Source: Neodiprion pinetum
Taxonomy: Eukaryota > Arthropoda > Insecta > Hymenoptera > Diprionidae
Length of the DNA: 64,000 bases
Assembly (NCBI RefSeq): GCF_021155775.2
Contig: NC_060232.1
Location: 33,223,089-33,287,088, forward strand
Direction of reading: 5' to 3'
Each line of letters starts with the position of its first letter. The stretch's first letter is position 1. The notes under the pieces are model-generated. The model was not told the origin of the DNA, did not search any database, and saw nothing but the letters and a program-made list of their open reading frames with translations. A program made the position numbers and the translations under genes. Below, in pieces: positions 1 to 11,714 of this stretch.

Positions 1-1737
1 AAAATCTTTCCACTTGATACTTTCCTTACAGAATAGAGCGAAATCTGTGGTTTTAGTGGCAATGCGTATCGAATCAAGTGCAGCGAATATTGTCTGAAAG
101 AACTGCTATTGCAACTCATTAATTTATTTATATTTTTAGTTTCTAATAAATGGCAGCACATTCTAGAAAAGTCAAGCCGCAAACCATTTTAGATATGATA
201 TTTGGGACAATCGTGGATCATTTATAGCAAAACATGATTTGTCACAACACATCATTAAAAATTAGTTATGTTGAAGTATTTTCTGATAACACGCTGTCAC
301 CGTGATTTGCGTAAGAGATTTTAATCAGACAACTATAATACATTGTTCAATTCCTACAAGGGTTTACCACGCTTATTTTCTTTGTATACAAATCCAGCAT
401 TTCTCTGATTAATATTCATTGTAGGTGCGGTGTACATGACTAGAGTTATTGCGGAAAGGCAATTGGTTTATCAAGTCTATTGGAGAACGGTGTGTAACAT
501 ATTTACTAAGTAATGTAATAATAAGTTGAAACAACGTCAATCAAGGTAGGTAACGGTTTTATTTTTATTTTCACCAATATCAAAAGTTAAAATATATACA
601 AAACTTTGGACAAGGCACTAAGAGCTTACTGCGAACTTGAAAGTTATATACAGTTCAAGGTAATATATACTTCAAAACACAGTTATTTTAAACACAATTT
701 ACGAAATATGTACGTATAACATTACACTAATAAAAGGGTGTATTTGAATTTTTTTATCGAAAAACTGAAGTACAACCTCGAGGTTACCGTTTAATTTCGA
801 CATTCGCACATGCCTTCAAGTTGTACATGCAAACTAAATTATAATGTTCTCTCTTTTAAGAAGCGCACATGAGAGTGGTTGGTTCAATACACATAATAAA
901 TACAGGACTTAGTGCTAATAGAAATTAGTAAAGAGCTATTGGATTTATATAGACGGGGAAGATATTTAATTTTTTTATAGATCCCATTTAGGATGTTGAT
1001 AAAATGGCAAAGAAAATGGGTATTTCACTGCCATATTACTTTTAAAAATATGAAATATTTTACGTTCTATTGCGAATACTTATCACTTCATTTCTACGAT
1101 TATATACGAAGTGTTGCACACTTGGTTCGAATTTGATTACTCTAAAGTATAATCATTCCTATGGTAATTGCTCTGTAAAGACTACACGTTTAGATTTCCA
1201 AATGATAAAATCTATTATATTCTCAGAGAATATTATCGGCGATTTTCTTTATGTCAAGATTTCTGAATCCTAATTATGTATATGCATCATTAGTACATTG
1301 TATAATTAAAAAGTTGCCCAAAATAACACTCCGAAATGCTGAGTAAATTTCAGTTTTAAATTAATTATTAGTTTCCAACTACACTGTGTGGGTAAAGTTA
1401 TTAGATACGTTAATATTTTATAACGAAATAGAGACGTTTCCATATTTTTTTATGCTAACAGTAAAAAATATGGAATGCCCGAGAATAAAATTTAAATGAA
1501 TAATTAAATATATTAAATACAATGTATCATTGTGAGAATCATTCAACATCTGGATAGCTAGCAAACAGCTAGCGATAATAACTGTTATCATGAGATCTGC
1601 TTTTTGTAATTTGTCTGGTTAAGAAAGTTATCACCAAATGTAATTTTGGAACTGGTATAAGTATGAAAAGGACCTTTCATTGAATGAGAAATATTGTGTG
1701 TTTGTTCCAGTTGAAATCTGACCTATAAAACTTAAAG
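1..1737. other. AT-rich intergenic DNA / 3' flank of the USP gene
   Basis: No reading frame with splice-site support was found on either strand. The right part should hold the 3' UTR of the minus-strand deubiquitinase whose stop lies at 1738-1740. I see no RNA gene or repeat here. Confidence 0.5.
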
Positions 1738-4700
1738 TTATACCTCATCAGAGTCCTGCTCTGCCGATTTTACAAAAAATACAAGATAAGCAGTCATTTG
1801 GGCTGCAGACAAAGCTTCTTCTTCTGTCATGGGTGCTACATCCATATCGTTGTAATGATACCACTGATTTCCATGCCTGACGTAACTGGTGTAGTGTCCG
1901 CAGTCCATGGTGCCACCGGCATGTGCTATTATGCAAATTGGCTCATACGCAGTTGAATTTTTGGGTGCATCATTTCTGTTAACAGCAGATTTGAAACTAC
2001 TTATTAATCAATAGAAATGTAACAAGTTTAGATATAATATTGCTAATTTTAAGGGTTGAAAAAGACGAAACTTAAAGGGGCTATTTTTGTTTTTTAGATA
2101 CTCACAAGAATGTTGCACCAAGATCCAAATTCTTTGGTATTGTAACATCAGTGCTTATTTTAGAAAATATTCCTTCACTGGACATTCCATACCTATTCAC
2201 CTGTAGGGTCAAAATGTTGGGTTGACGCCTAAATGTGGTACGCATTATATGAACATCGTGTTTGCATGTTCCGCAGGTTAAATGTCTCTCTTCTGGTGCA
2301 AAAATATTCTCTACGGCTCTTTGCAAATCTATTGGTGCCATAATATCGTCTGAAGGAATGTCGACAAAAAGCATAAGGTTGTCTACTTTTTTTTGGCGAT
2401 GCTTCTGACATCCTTTACAAGTATAATGTTCCATTAAATGGAGCTGGAAGTTCTCATCAACAGGATTTTTATGCAACATTGTCTCATCATTTGTTGGTGC
2501 CAATGGTGGTGTGTGCACTTTGTAAGAGGGATCTGATGGGTTGGACAATTTACGTAATTTGGGACTTAGCAAATCATTAATGCTATGACTCAAAGCTAGT
2601 TTTTTTAATTTAGGGCTTTGGTTAGGATCTCCAAGACTGTGGCTCCTTTTCATACCGTTATTTTGTGGTATAGAAATATCTGCTAACGGTTGTCTTTTGT
2701 TAGGTGTTTGAGGTGTCTTCAATACTTTATGGGAATCTTGCTGATTTTTCGGTACATTTTCCATCTCGTTTACACCTTCTTCAGCTGAAATCAACTTTCC
2801 TAAGTCTGATTTAATATGGTTTAGCAGAATCATGAGAAATTCAGATACATCTTGTTGACGCTCTGAGGGGTATGTTTCATCAAGTACACCAAGTTCTTCT
2901 TTTAATAACCTGAAAATCACATCATGATTTGAATTTCATTGTATTCATTTAGGTCGAATTCTCACTATGCTTCAGGTTTCTCTCTACGTCATCTCCATAT
3001 TTCAATAACTATTTAGAATGTGAACTATAAAATGTAATACAGAAGTGGAAGAATCTAGATGAATCCAAACAATAACATTCATTTCGAAGAATGGTTCGTG
3101 ATCTGCTTCAGAAAAAACTTGAACTATAAAACATTATGAAAAATATAGTAAAAGCAGTACAGAATAGCAGTCATGTCATTTTAAAAAAATGAGAAAAGTG
3201 GTCACTCAAAATTGATTATTATCCAGTAATTATAATATAAATGGTTGCTAATAGCAGAGCCTTTGACTTCGAAGCTGCATATAGTGAAAGTTTTCACTCA
3301 CAACAAGCAGTGACTAGATTGTTGGTGAATAATGCTAAAACCAAGAATGTGATAAAAGTCTTAGTTTCCGTTTAAAGTGACTAAACGTTTTTTGTTCAGT
3401 GTCATTATCTGCTCAAATGCACAGAAATGAAGATTGTACTATTTCAAGGAGGAATGCACACCGATATATTTTTGGAACACAAGATTTTTCAAGTTGTATT
3501 TCACACCGATGTAACCAGTGCAGTAAGTCAAGTAATTATTTTTGTCTCAAATTTGCTGTAGTTACACAATTAAAAAAGGTGTAATACTTCATAATCATCA
3601 CACTCGAGTTTTATGACTATTTGTAATAAGATTACATTGAAGCCTCAGGAAAAGGAACACAATTGTGATTACTTCTCTGAAAACTGTAATAAAATTTACA
3701 TTTTTTAATGTAAAAGGTCAAGTTTAAAAAAACGCTATGTAGTGCTAGTGTCAAAGTAGTTGATATGAATTGCCAATAGATCGATGATACACTCACTTTA
3801 TAGTTTGATATGCCTTTTCCCTTCCACTGGTACCCTTCATCCAATGTACTTTGGTAGTGATCAAATATTTTGTTAATTTTGAACAATCCTGCAAGTTGTA
3901 GTGGTGGAATGTATCTAGCAGGGGCATGGCAAATAATGCTTGCAAGGTTGCATTTAACCAACATCTGTTTTCTCCAGGTGGGTTTGGGAATCCAGTTAAG
4001 TGATATGGTTCTTGTAAATTAGTTTCTGTAAGCAACCTGTCATCTGGTACTTTCAGTATTTCCAGCCGTTTAATGCTGCCAAGGGAGGTTGATCCACTTT
4101 CTTCAAGATCATCCCCATTCCAGGGATTGAACATTTCCTCCGGAATAGCAGATGCATCAAAATTATTGTGGGCGGTACATATTTCCTGGAGATTCGGCAC
4201 AACAGGATTTATGATGACTGCAACCTTTGGAGTTGAATTCACAATGTGTTTGCTCGTTTTTGATTTTGGTTGATCATTTGTGTTTAATGAAAATATATTT
4301 ATAGAATTTTCCGATGAGTTTTTTAAATTTTCAACCGCTCTTGCTATCTTTGACTTTATACCAATGGATGAATTAGATTTGGACTGATTTGGATTTTTTT
4401 TTGACAGTGAAAGTGGTGTTGTTGCTGTCGGTCTTTGGGCAGCTGATTTTTTATAGAAACTTTCTGTGGTAATCAAAGCATTCCCAAAACTACTATTTGC
4501 TTCAACAGTACTAATAGATGCCGGGTTTGTACACTTTGTGGCTTTTGAAACAGGAGTTTTCGGACTAGTAGACTTGCTTTGCACCTGTATTTCTGCGGTG
4601 TTGAGCACATTCATAGATACTGGCTCTGAAGTTGCTCCAGAACTAGGCTTGATTATCGTTAACTCAGACCTCAAAATAGTTCCATCATCTTTTTGAATTT

Positions 4701-5830
4701 TCCTATGAATCGGTTTTTTAACTATTGGTCGAATACTTATCTCATCTGAATTCACAAAGGGCATCAAAGAGCAATTTTTTGATTCTGTGTGGTCACTTTT
4801 GACTGCTCCATTTTTTGTTGTTGGAGCAGTATTATCGTGTACTTCTACGATAAGATAAACGTCATTACACTTTCTCATGGAAGTGGCATCATTTGTTTTG
4901 TTACTATCATTTTTATGTGTGATATCGCTAGGTGTTTGATGATAATTATTTCGATCAGCAATGCCCGTGTTACCTATAGTCTTCTTTATGGGTGTCAAAG
5001 TGATTTCACTACTATTGAGATTTAAATTTAAAGATAAATCTTCCGTAGGACTCGGAATTAATTTCTTTCGAGCGCTACAAGGACCTTGATGATTACGTCT
5101 CCGCTTAGCAGATTGCGTTATTCTTGCATTCCAGGTACAACTGGTGTCAACCACTGTTTAAAAAAAAAAAGCGATAAGCTATCAGTATTTATAGGAGACA
5201 CCATTTCCATCATATTAAACAAAAATTTGAAAATTTAAATTAAATTATATGGTGATTTGTTCAGTGAGTAATTAAAGATTCTTTTAAATTCTTAATGTAA
5301 TTCTGCACTAGTATCTCAGCTGTTACTTAAAGTTTTTGGACACATTTGTTATATCGCTGTAGGAAATTGTCATTGCCTGAAAGTATACCGATTCAGACAA
5401 GTCACGTATCCAGAGGTATAAAATAGGAACAAAATAAATAACCAATGAACAAATTTTTCCGGGCTAAAGACGAAGATTGATTAGTGCTTAATGGAAAGTC
5501 AATGTTAATGGAAAGTTCATTTCAAGTGTAAAATGGTATCGCAATGACGTAGCTCTCGTAACATTACCAGCAGGACTTCTGCGAATCAGTGAAATGAGTA
5601 GAAATACAACAGTGGTGAAAAAAATCACGTTATCATCTTATCCTTGTCAACAAATCCCGTTATTCAAGAATCATTGTTGACAGAAAGAAAGAACATGTTA
5701 GCTGACCCACATAAATGAAATTGAGGTTAGGTAGGTTTGTATACATACTGATATTGGGTGAAGTTGGTGACGTGGTAGTGGCTTTTGGCCGTATATTTCG
5801 GTGAACCGCTGCTGTTGCTACGCTCAACAT
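1738..5830 (-). CDS. USP37-like ubiquitin carboxyl-terminal hydrolase
   Basis: Cysteine protease of the USP (peptidase C19) family that removes ubiquitin from proteins. Exons in reading order: 3797-5153, 2106-2909, 1738-1975, with matching phases (2, 2, then stop TAA). The first large exon has a long Ser/Thr/Lys-rich disordered stretch and ends with the Cys box (NRCWLNATLQALF, catalytic Cys present). The second carries the QQDVSEFL motif and two zinc-binding CxxC pairs (YTCKGC, LTCGTC). The third carries the His box (DCGHYTSYV) and WYHYND. A phase-matched 5' exon ends at 5749 with a GTATGT donor. Splicing it to 5153 creates an ATG across the junction, so translation may start there (799 aa) or at an in-frame ATG at 5828-5830 (826 aa). 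The overall pattern resembles the USP26/29/37 group, but no N-terminal PH-like domain is visible. The subfamily is less sure than the family. Confidence 0.8.
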
Positions 5831-5875
5831 CTTTCGCAGTTTACAAAATGCTTCCGACGTTTCCGAAATATGCAA

Positions 5876-8800
5876 CCCGGGTATTGCTGTGGCACGTTGG
5901 ACGTGTTGCCAATTCCTTACGTTTTCCAGTCGTTCAGTGTCTCGTTGATAATAATGCCACGTTAAGTATTGTGGTGCACGGTCAAATATTTATCTACAAA
6001 CCGTTCGCGTTTTCTTGCATTCTTCGACAAAATTTGTGGAAAAATACACAACACACAGCACCCGGCACCAAGCAACGAGCGTGTGCGTTTTGGCGCCCGA
6101 AAATAATCCACTCCTTTCCGGAATATTGGCGGGAAATATCTCCCAATTAGGATACTGGGTTAAACAGAATCAGCCAACCATCAGCTCGGACGGCATTGGA
6201 CGCGATCTATGGGAAAATTGCTTACGAGACGTCACTATACAATACCATGACGTAACCCGATTGTCACCGAAGTTTCTCGAAGCTTACCGAATGTATGAGA
6301 CATTAGCTGCAGTATGTAGACTGGAGTAAAGGTGTCCCATCTCTGTACATTTGATCCGGCATCAACAACTCCAATGGCGCTGATATTGCAGATCCAATGA
6401 GTGGTGGGGAGAAATTTTCAAGCCCTTAGAGATGGCTCTTCTAGGGATCGATTCTGTAATTTCATTTTTGACATTTCCCACCGTCCATTAAAAGACTAAT
6501 ACTGTGGGTTATTTTGCGTAACTAGTTTGCCGGTTTTGGCCGGGTTTGGGAGTATCAGCAGTATCACGTATTATCAACCAAGCAACTAACCACGCCGTAA
6601 ATATATCGTTGCAGAGTGAAATTGCAAAGTTGAGAAAATCCCGTTCAAGAAATATTCCTAAGTGGTTGGAGAATTCATACTTTGCCTAACGTCGCATGTT
6701 ACGGCAATGCTCTAAACGTTTAATCGCGCTGTGTGTAGCTTACGTGGTGTTTTCACCCGGTCGTCGAGACCATAGAGATATATAAAATAGAGCGTAATTA
6801 ATGGTGTAAGCGTCCCGTGAACGGATTCGAATCAGTTCTCTAAAGGACAGAAGATAATAATTTTGGCTCTCTCTGTCCCTCTACCCATCGAGTTGGGGCC
6901 AGGAGAGGGGAAGCAGAGGGGAAGAACAGCTTTAAAATCTCTTCCGAGCGCTGTGCGGCATCAGTCGCAATCAGTCGTTTCCGAGCAATCGAAGCAAGAT
7001 CATGTACTTTCAGTATTAATTCAACGTTCAAACCGCGTTGTTCAGGTTGTGTGACATTGTTCGATCAGTGTATTTCCACCATGTTCATCTGTAAATAACA
7101 CAAGAGGAGTACCGTGTAGCCTGAAGGAAAACCGAGTTACTAAATAAGAATATTTTGCGAAAGTTGAAGGTGAATTTCGTGTCCCGAGATTTCATTGTTT
7201 TGTGTAACTTCAGATTTCAGTGTTGTCTATTTTTGGCTCTGCAGTGCGTCGAGTGTCAATATAATTATTTTTTTTCTGATTTTCGGCAAATGCGCAGTTG
7301 CATTGTTAGCAAGTTTATATCGTCCGTTCAGACAGCCACAGCACAACAAGTGAGTGTAGAATCGAGTGTTATTGCGGTGCGGATTTTCGGATTATAAGAG
7401 ATTAGTGAAGATCAAAATTATGTAAAAAGTGCGTTGCTTCACCAATAAATCTGAGATGCTACAAGAACTACTATATGTTAAAGTGTGGAGCATCCCAGAG
7501 TCGAGGTAACAATACTTATTTTAATTATTCATTGATAATTCAAGGTGGTACATATAAAGCCGAACTTTGGTTCTTGCATAACGTGCAATGAATACGAAAC
7601 TAGACAACAATAATAAATAATTAATTTGAAAACTGGAAAGCCAAGTTGTTAAATAAATTCAAGTGTTCTGTTTTGTTTTTCACAGATTTAAGCAGAGACT
7701 TCCGAGTAACTTTCCTATTTCTCGGCAACGTTGGTGAGTTTGCACGTGTTAGGTTATGGGTATATTCCTGGGATTCCTTTGTCACGTGGCGTGGCGGTAA
7801 CAATTGTTACACAAATCTTCGATTTCTTAGCTGCATGGATAGGCTCATTCGCGATCGCAACGTGCTTGACTTTCAGTCGAATAATTTTTTTTTCGCAATT
7901 TAATTTACCGTAGCTTATTCAAAGTTAGAAATTTTACACGTTGCTAAAAGTGGAATGAGCATCGCGACAGGTAACCATCGCTTACTCGGCACTCGCGATA
8001 TCGAATTGTTTCGCAAATGATGTAATAATCGAAGTTTGAATTTATCGATAATGTCGTTTAAGTGGTGGGTTCACCTGAGGTTTGAACGTATTCATTTATT
8101 CACATTATCGTCAAATCGATAAAATTCCGAAATCTGGTATAACGTAACGTAATCAAATTGCATCTTATATTATATATCATTTTCAATCTTTTAACATCCA
8201 ACAAGTATTGATCAACTGCAGGCTTAGCTCGCTTAGAAAAATGCTAATTGGCATACAGGATGTTTTTAATCAATTTTACAAAATGTTGATGTACCGATAG
8301 TCTGCCAACATTTACTCAAATAATACATACAATATTAGGGTTGGCGGGATACAACCGCGATACTGTATTCTGAGTAGGCAGACAGTAAGATACAAAAACA
8401 TTTTGCTCCCTACAGCTAACCAACAAAAATGTAAGTCAGTGACCACGGCGCAAATGACGAAGAATGATGTGTGTTGGAAAAAATGGAGAATCGTTTAGAT
8501 CGAATATAGGTAACCGGGTAGGTAGGTGGACGTTTTGGGATCCGTCGCGGGATTTATGCATGTGTGTGTGAGTCTCTCTTTTCCGTTGGGTGGTTTCGTT
8601 GGGAAACAGGCAAGGGTAGGAAGGTCGCGATCTACCGTGATGTTAATAACTTTTGTAATCCACAGCGTCAAACGATCACAGAAATTCTTTTCCCAAAAGA
8701 CTCCGTATTCGAGTCTCTCGACCATTTGTAAGCATTTGAATATTAACGAGAATTAATTTCCTATTTCTTGTCACTCTGCAACCATTTTTTAATCGTTGTT

Positions 8801-9727
8801 CAATTCAATTATTTAGTCATTACCGATCATTATTCCGTTCAATCGAACTCTGTGATCGTCTGAATGGGCAAAACGCATCTCTGGACTATCTATCGCGTTC
8901 CGTGGTACGCTAGATGGGGAGAGATGCTGAGCTCGAAGACTTCGCGTCGAAGAGGACCGCCGACCGTCACGCCACACAATAATGCATGCCCTCCTCCAAC
9001 CTCCCTCCCAATTTCGATTTGTAATCTGAGAAGAACAATCCGCATAGCAATGTATCTAATTCGAAAAGATGCAGATGTGGATTGGGTTTCTACAGAATTT
9101 TTCGGGGCAAGTCCCAAGCAATACAAATTTTTTGACAGTTTATTCTGTCGCGCCTTATCGCGCGTAGAATAATCAAGAAAATTGGACGCAGCCTTTTGCG
9201 CGTAAATTACTAACGGGAATCGGACACGATTTTTTACGCGTCGATTTTGCAAACAGTATATAAGAGTTAAGCACTCTCGATGTGCTGATCTTTCCATTCT
9301 TTGGTCAATTTTTTGACAAATAATTAAGTTTTCAAGTTCCACGCTGCCTTTTGCGCGTGGACTTGATACCTTTCAGTTATGAGAGAAAGCTCGACATTTG
9401 AAAACCTGCGCTCAACGCGCAGGAACAAAAATCTCGGTAGTGTATATTGATAGTGGAAAATCTTGGGATAAGTATTTACGAAATTTATCTGAAATGTACA
9501 GAAATACTCGTTTAATTGATCGTATTAATTTCTATTTCAGGGCAACGAAATCAATTTTTTAACATATGCACTCAGAACTATACAATGCTCAGTCGAAAAA
9601 GATATTCACTTCTAAGCACTCAAAGTAGAAAAAGATGTTGATTAAAAAAATTTAGAATGTTTTTTATTCATCAATACAATCCATTTTTTGTCAGTGTATG
9701 AACTTATGTGATTGTGCTAACCATACC
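5876..9727. other. Long non-coding stretch with possible 5' UTR exons on the + strand
   Basis: No convincing protein-coding exon. A TATA box (TATAAAA) is at 6781-6787, and spliced-leader-type exon boundaries follow: a donor after GAG near 7505, then an acceptor (TTTTTCACAG) near 7685 and a donor GTGAGT near 7731. These could be untranslated first exons of a downstream + strand gene. Around 9120-9430 several copies of TTTTGCGCGT-like motifs and a hairpin CTGCGC-TCAAC-GCGCAG occur, without a recognisable RNA family. Confidence 0.3.
6781..6787 (+). promoter_or_regulatory. Candidate TATA box
   Basis: A perfect TATAAAA preceding a transcript-like stretch with plausible splice donors. A TCAGTT initiator-like match lies at 6832-6837, which is too far for a standard TATA-initiator pair (about 53 bp), so the start site is uncertain. 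Confidence 0.3.
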
Positions 9728-10455
9728 TTCGTCTGTTTCAGCTAATAAAACTTTTATCTGTTTCAGCTAATCACACCTTTTATCTGTTTCAGCTAATCAA
9801 ACCATTTTTCTGTTTCAGCTAATCAAACCTTTTGTCTGTTTCAGCTAATTAAACTTTTTATTCGTTTCAGCTAATCAAACCTTTCATCTATTTCAGATAA
9901 TTGAATCCTCTGTCTATTCAAGCTAATCAATCTTTCTATCTCTTTAAGGCCAATCAAACCTTTTATATGTTTCAGCTAATCAAACTTTTTGTCCGTTTCA
10001 GCTATCAAACTTTCTGTCTCTTTCAGCCAATAAAACCTTTTATCTGGTTCAGCTAATTGAACCTTTTGTCTGTTTCAGCTAATCAAACCTTTTGTCTGTT
10101 TCAGCTAATCAAACCTTTTGTCTGTTTTTGCTAATCAAACATTTTGTCTGTTTCAGCTAATTAAACTTTTTGTTCGTTTCAGCTAATCAAACCTTTCATC
10201 TGTTTCAGATAATGGAATCCTCTGTCTATTCAAGCTAATCAATCTTTCTATCTCTTTAAGCCAATCAAACCTTTTATCTGTTCAGCTAATCAAACCTTTT
10301 GTCTGTTTCAGCTAATTGAACTTTTTGTTCGTTTCAGCTAATCAAACCTTTTTTCTGTTTCAGCTAATAAAACCTTTTGTCTATTTTAGTTAATCAAATC
10401 TTCTGTCTCTTTCAGCTAATCAGACTTGCTCTCTCTTTCAACTAATTAATTTGTC
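9728..10455 (+). repeat. 26-bp minisatellite, each unit resembling an intron 3' end
   Basis: About 27 tandem units of roughly 26 bp. Each unit contains CTAAT, then an AAACC/pyrimidine stretch and CTGTTTCAG. A block of about 12 units recurs with period ~312 bp (for example 9838-9976 and 10149-10285 share the same private variants such as a TTCAGATAAT unit and a TATTCAAGCTAAT unit). This shows secondary, higher-order amplification. No coding frame runs through it. Confidence 0.9.
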
Positions 10456-11714
10456 TCTTTTGTCTTCACTTTATTTTTCACTTATCTAAGCTGAGTATAT
10501 TTTTGTCTGCACGTACGTCACTAATTGTATTATCATCCGTTCCAGGTGACAGAGTTTTGTTGACTATACTGAAAAATGAATGCTTCATTTTTTAGGCTTA
10601 GGTCTGGTTTAGGTCTGGTTCAGGGTCACTCAACTTGTTTTCGCCGATACATAGATTTAGCGATGTAGTTCAGAATCATCATGATCACAAAGTATGGTAA
10701 AATTTATTCAGCCGAATGTTTTTAAAATGTTTTTACAGTATTTTATTGCTATCGTTTTAGTGTGGGTTTTTTTTCTCGAGTCGCTCATAGGTCATATTCG
10801 TTTTGTATTTCACTCTAGAATTATAAAGCTCTGTCATATTTTGGCGGTTGTGCTTATTCTACTCCGATTTGTTTCCATTTCTTCAAAGATTTCTGCATCG
10901 TCTTCCGATAGGTGAATGATAACGTCTTACAGCGATTCGTGTTTTCAATCTTTGTTTACTTGCAGATTGTTTTGCGTATTCACCAGGTTCTCTATTTTAG
11001 TGATTATCTCATACCTCATAAGAAAAAAAAACCCGTGTGCAAACAATCCAAAATCAATCGCCGTTCGCCTGTAAGATAAAAACGATCATACATAATTAAA
11101 ACAACCATCTTTCATCCATAATTAAAACTGTCATCTTTCATCGTTAACAAATAGTCAACGGGTTAAATGAACTGAAAATTTTTGAATACACTGCGAATAT
11201 ACGCGAGAACTAATCGATTGGGAAAAACAATTTACCATAATTAACATGTGAAAAAAGCCATCTGCAATTTTTCGAAGTACGTAAGATCGATCTTGCAAGT
11301 ATTCTCCGTGGAGTAGGCCTACTGGGGATACCACGTAAAAAAAAACGCGCTGGGTGCTCTACCGCTTGCGGTGGTGTGGAAATGAGCATAAGTGAATTTA
11401 TTTTTACTGGCCAAATACTAATATATTGTAGTTTTACAAATGGCAATTTTATTCTTACGTAAATTTAACTCATTGTCAATAAAACTCATGCTTCGATAAT
11501 GTGTAACGCATGTGGAATCGTACTACCTTCGAATTTTTCTAGTTTAGTCGGAGTGAATGCCACGTAAAAAGAGTTTTCTTCTTAATAAATCTAATTTCTT
11601 AATCAAAGTAAACAAGGTGCACATACCTTCGGCAATTTCAGCATCTTTCTCCTCCGCTTGTCCATTTGCAGTCGACACAAGATGTTACAATAAAACACGA
11701 TATTTGCATACCAA
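10456..11714. other. Intergenic stretch upstream of the RPA34-like gene
   Basis: AT-rich DNA with no supported exon. Short open frames occur on both strands but lack splice sites or codon-like composition. The 5' flank of the gene starting at 11715 lies at the right end. Confidence 0.4.

Noticed and set aside
5785..6329. Two + strand open frames of 121 and 104 codons
   Set aside because: They overlap the probable 5' region of the minus-strand USP gene and show no splice sites, family motifs or codon-like pattern.
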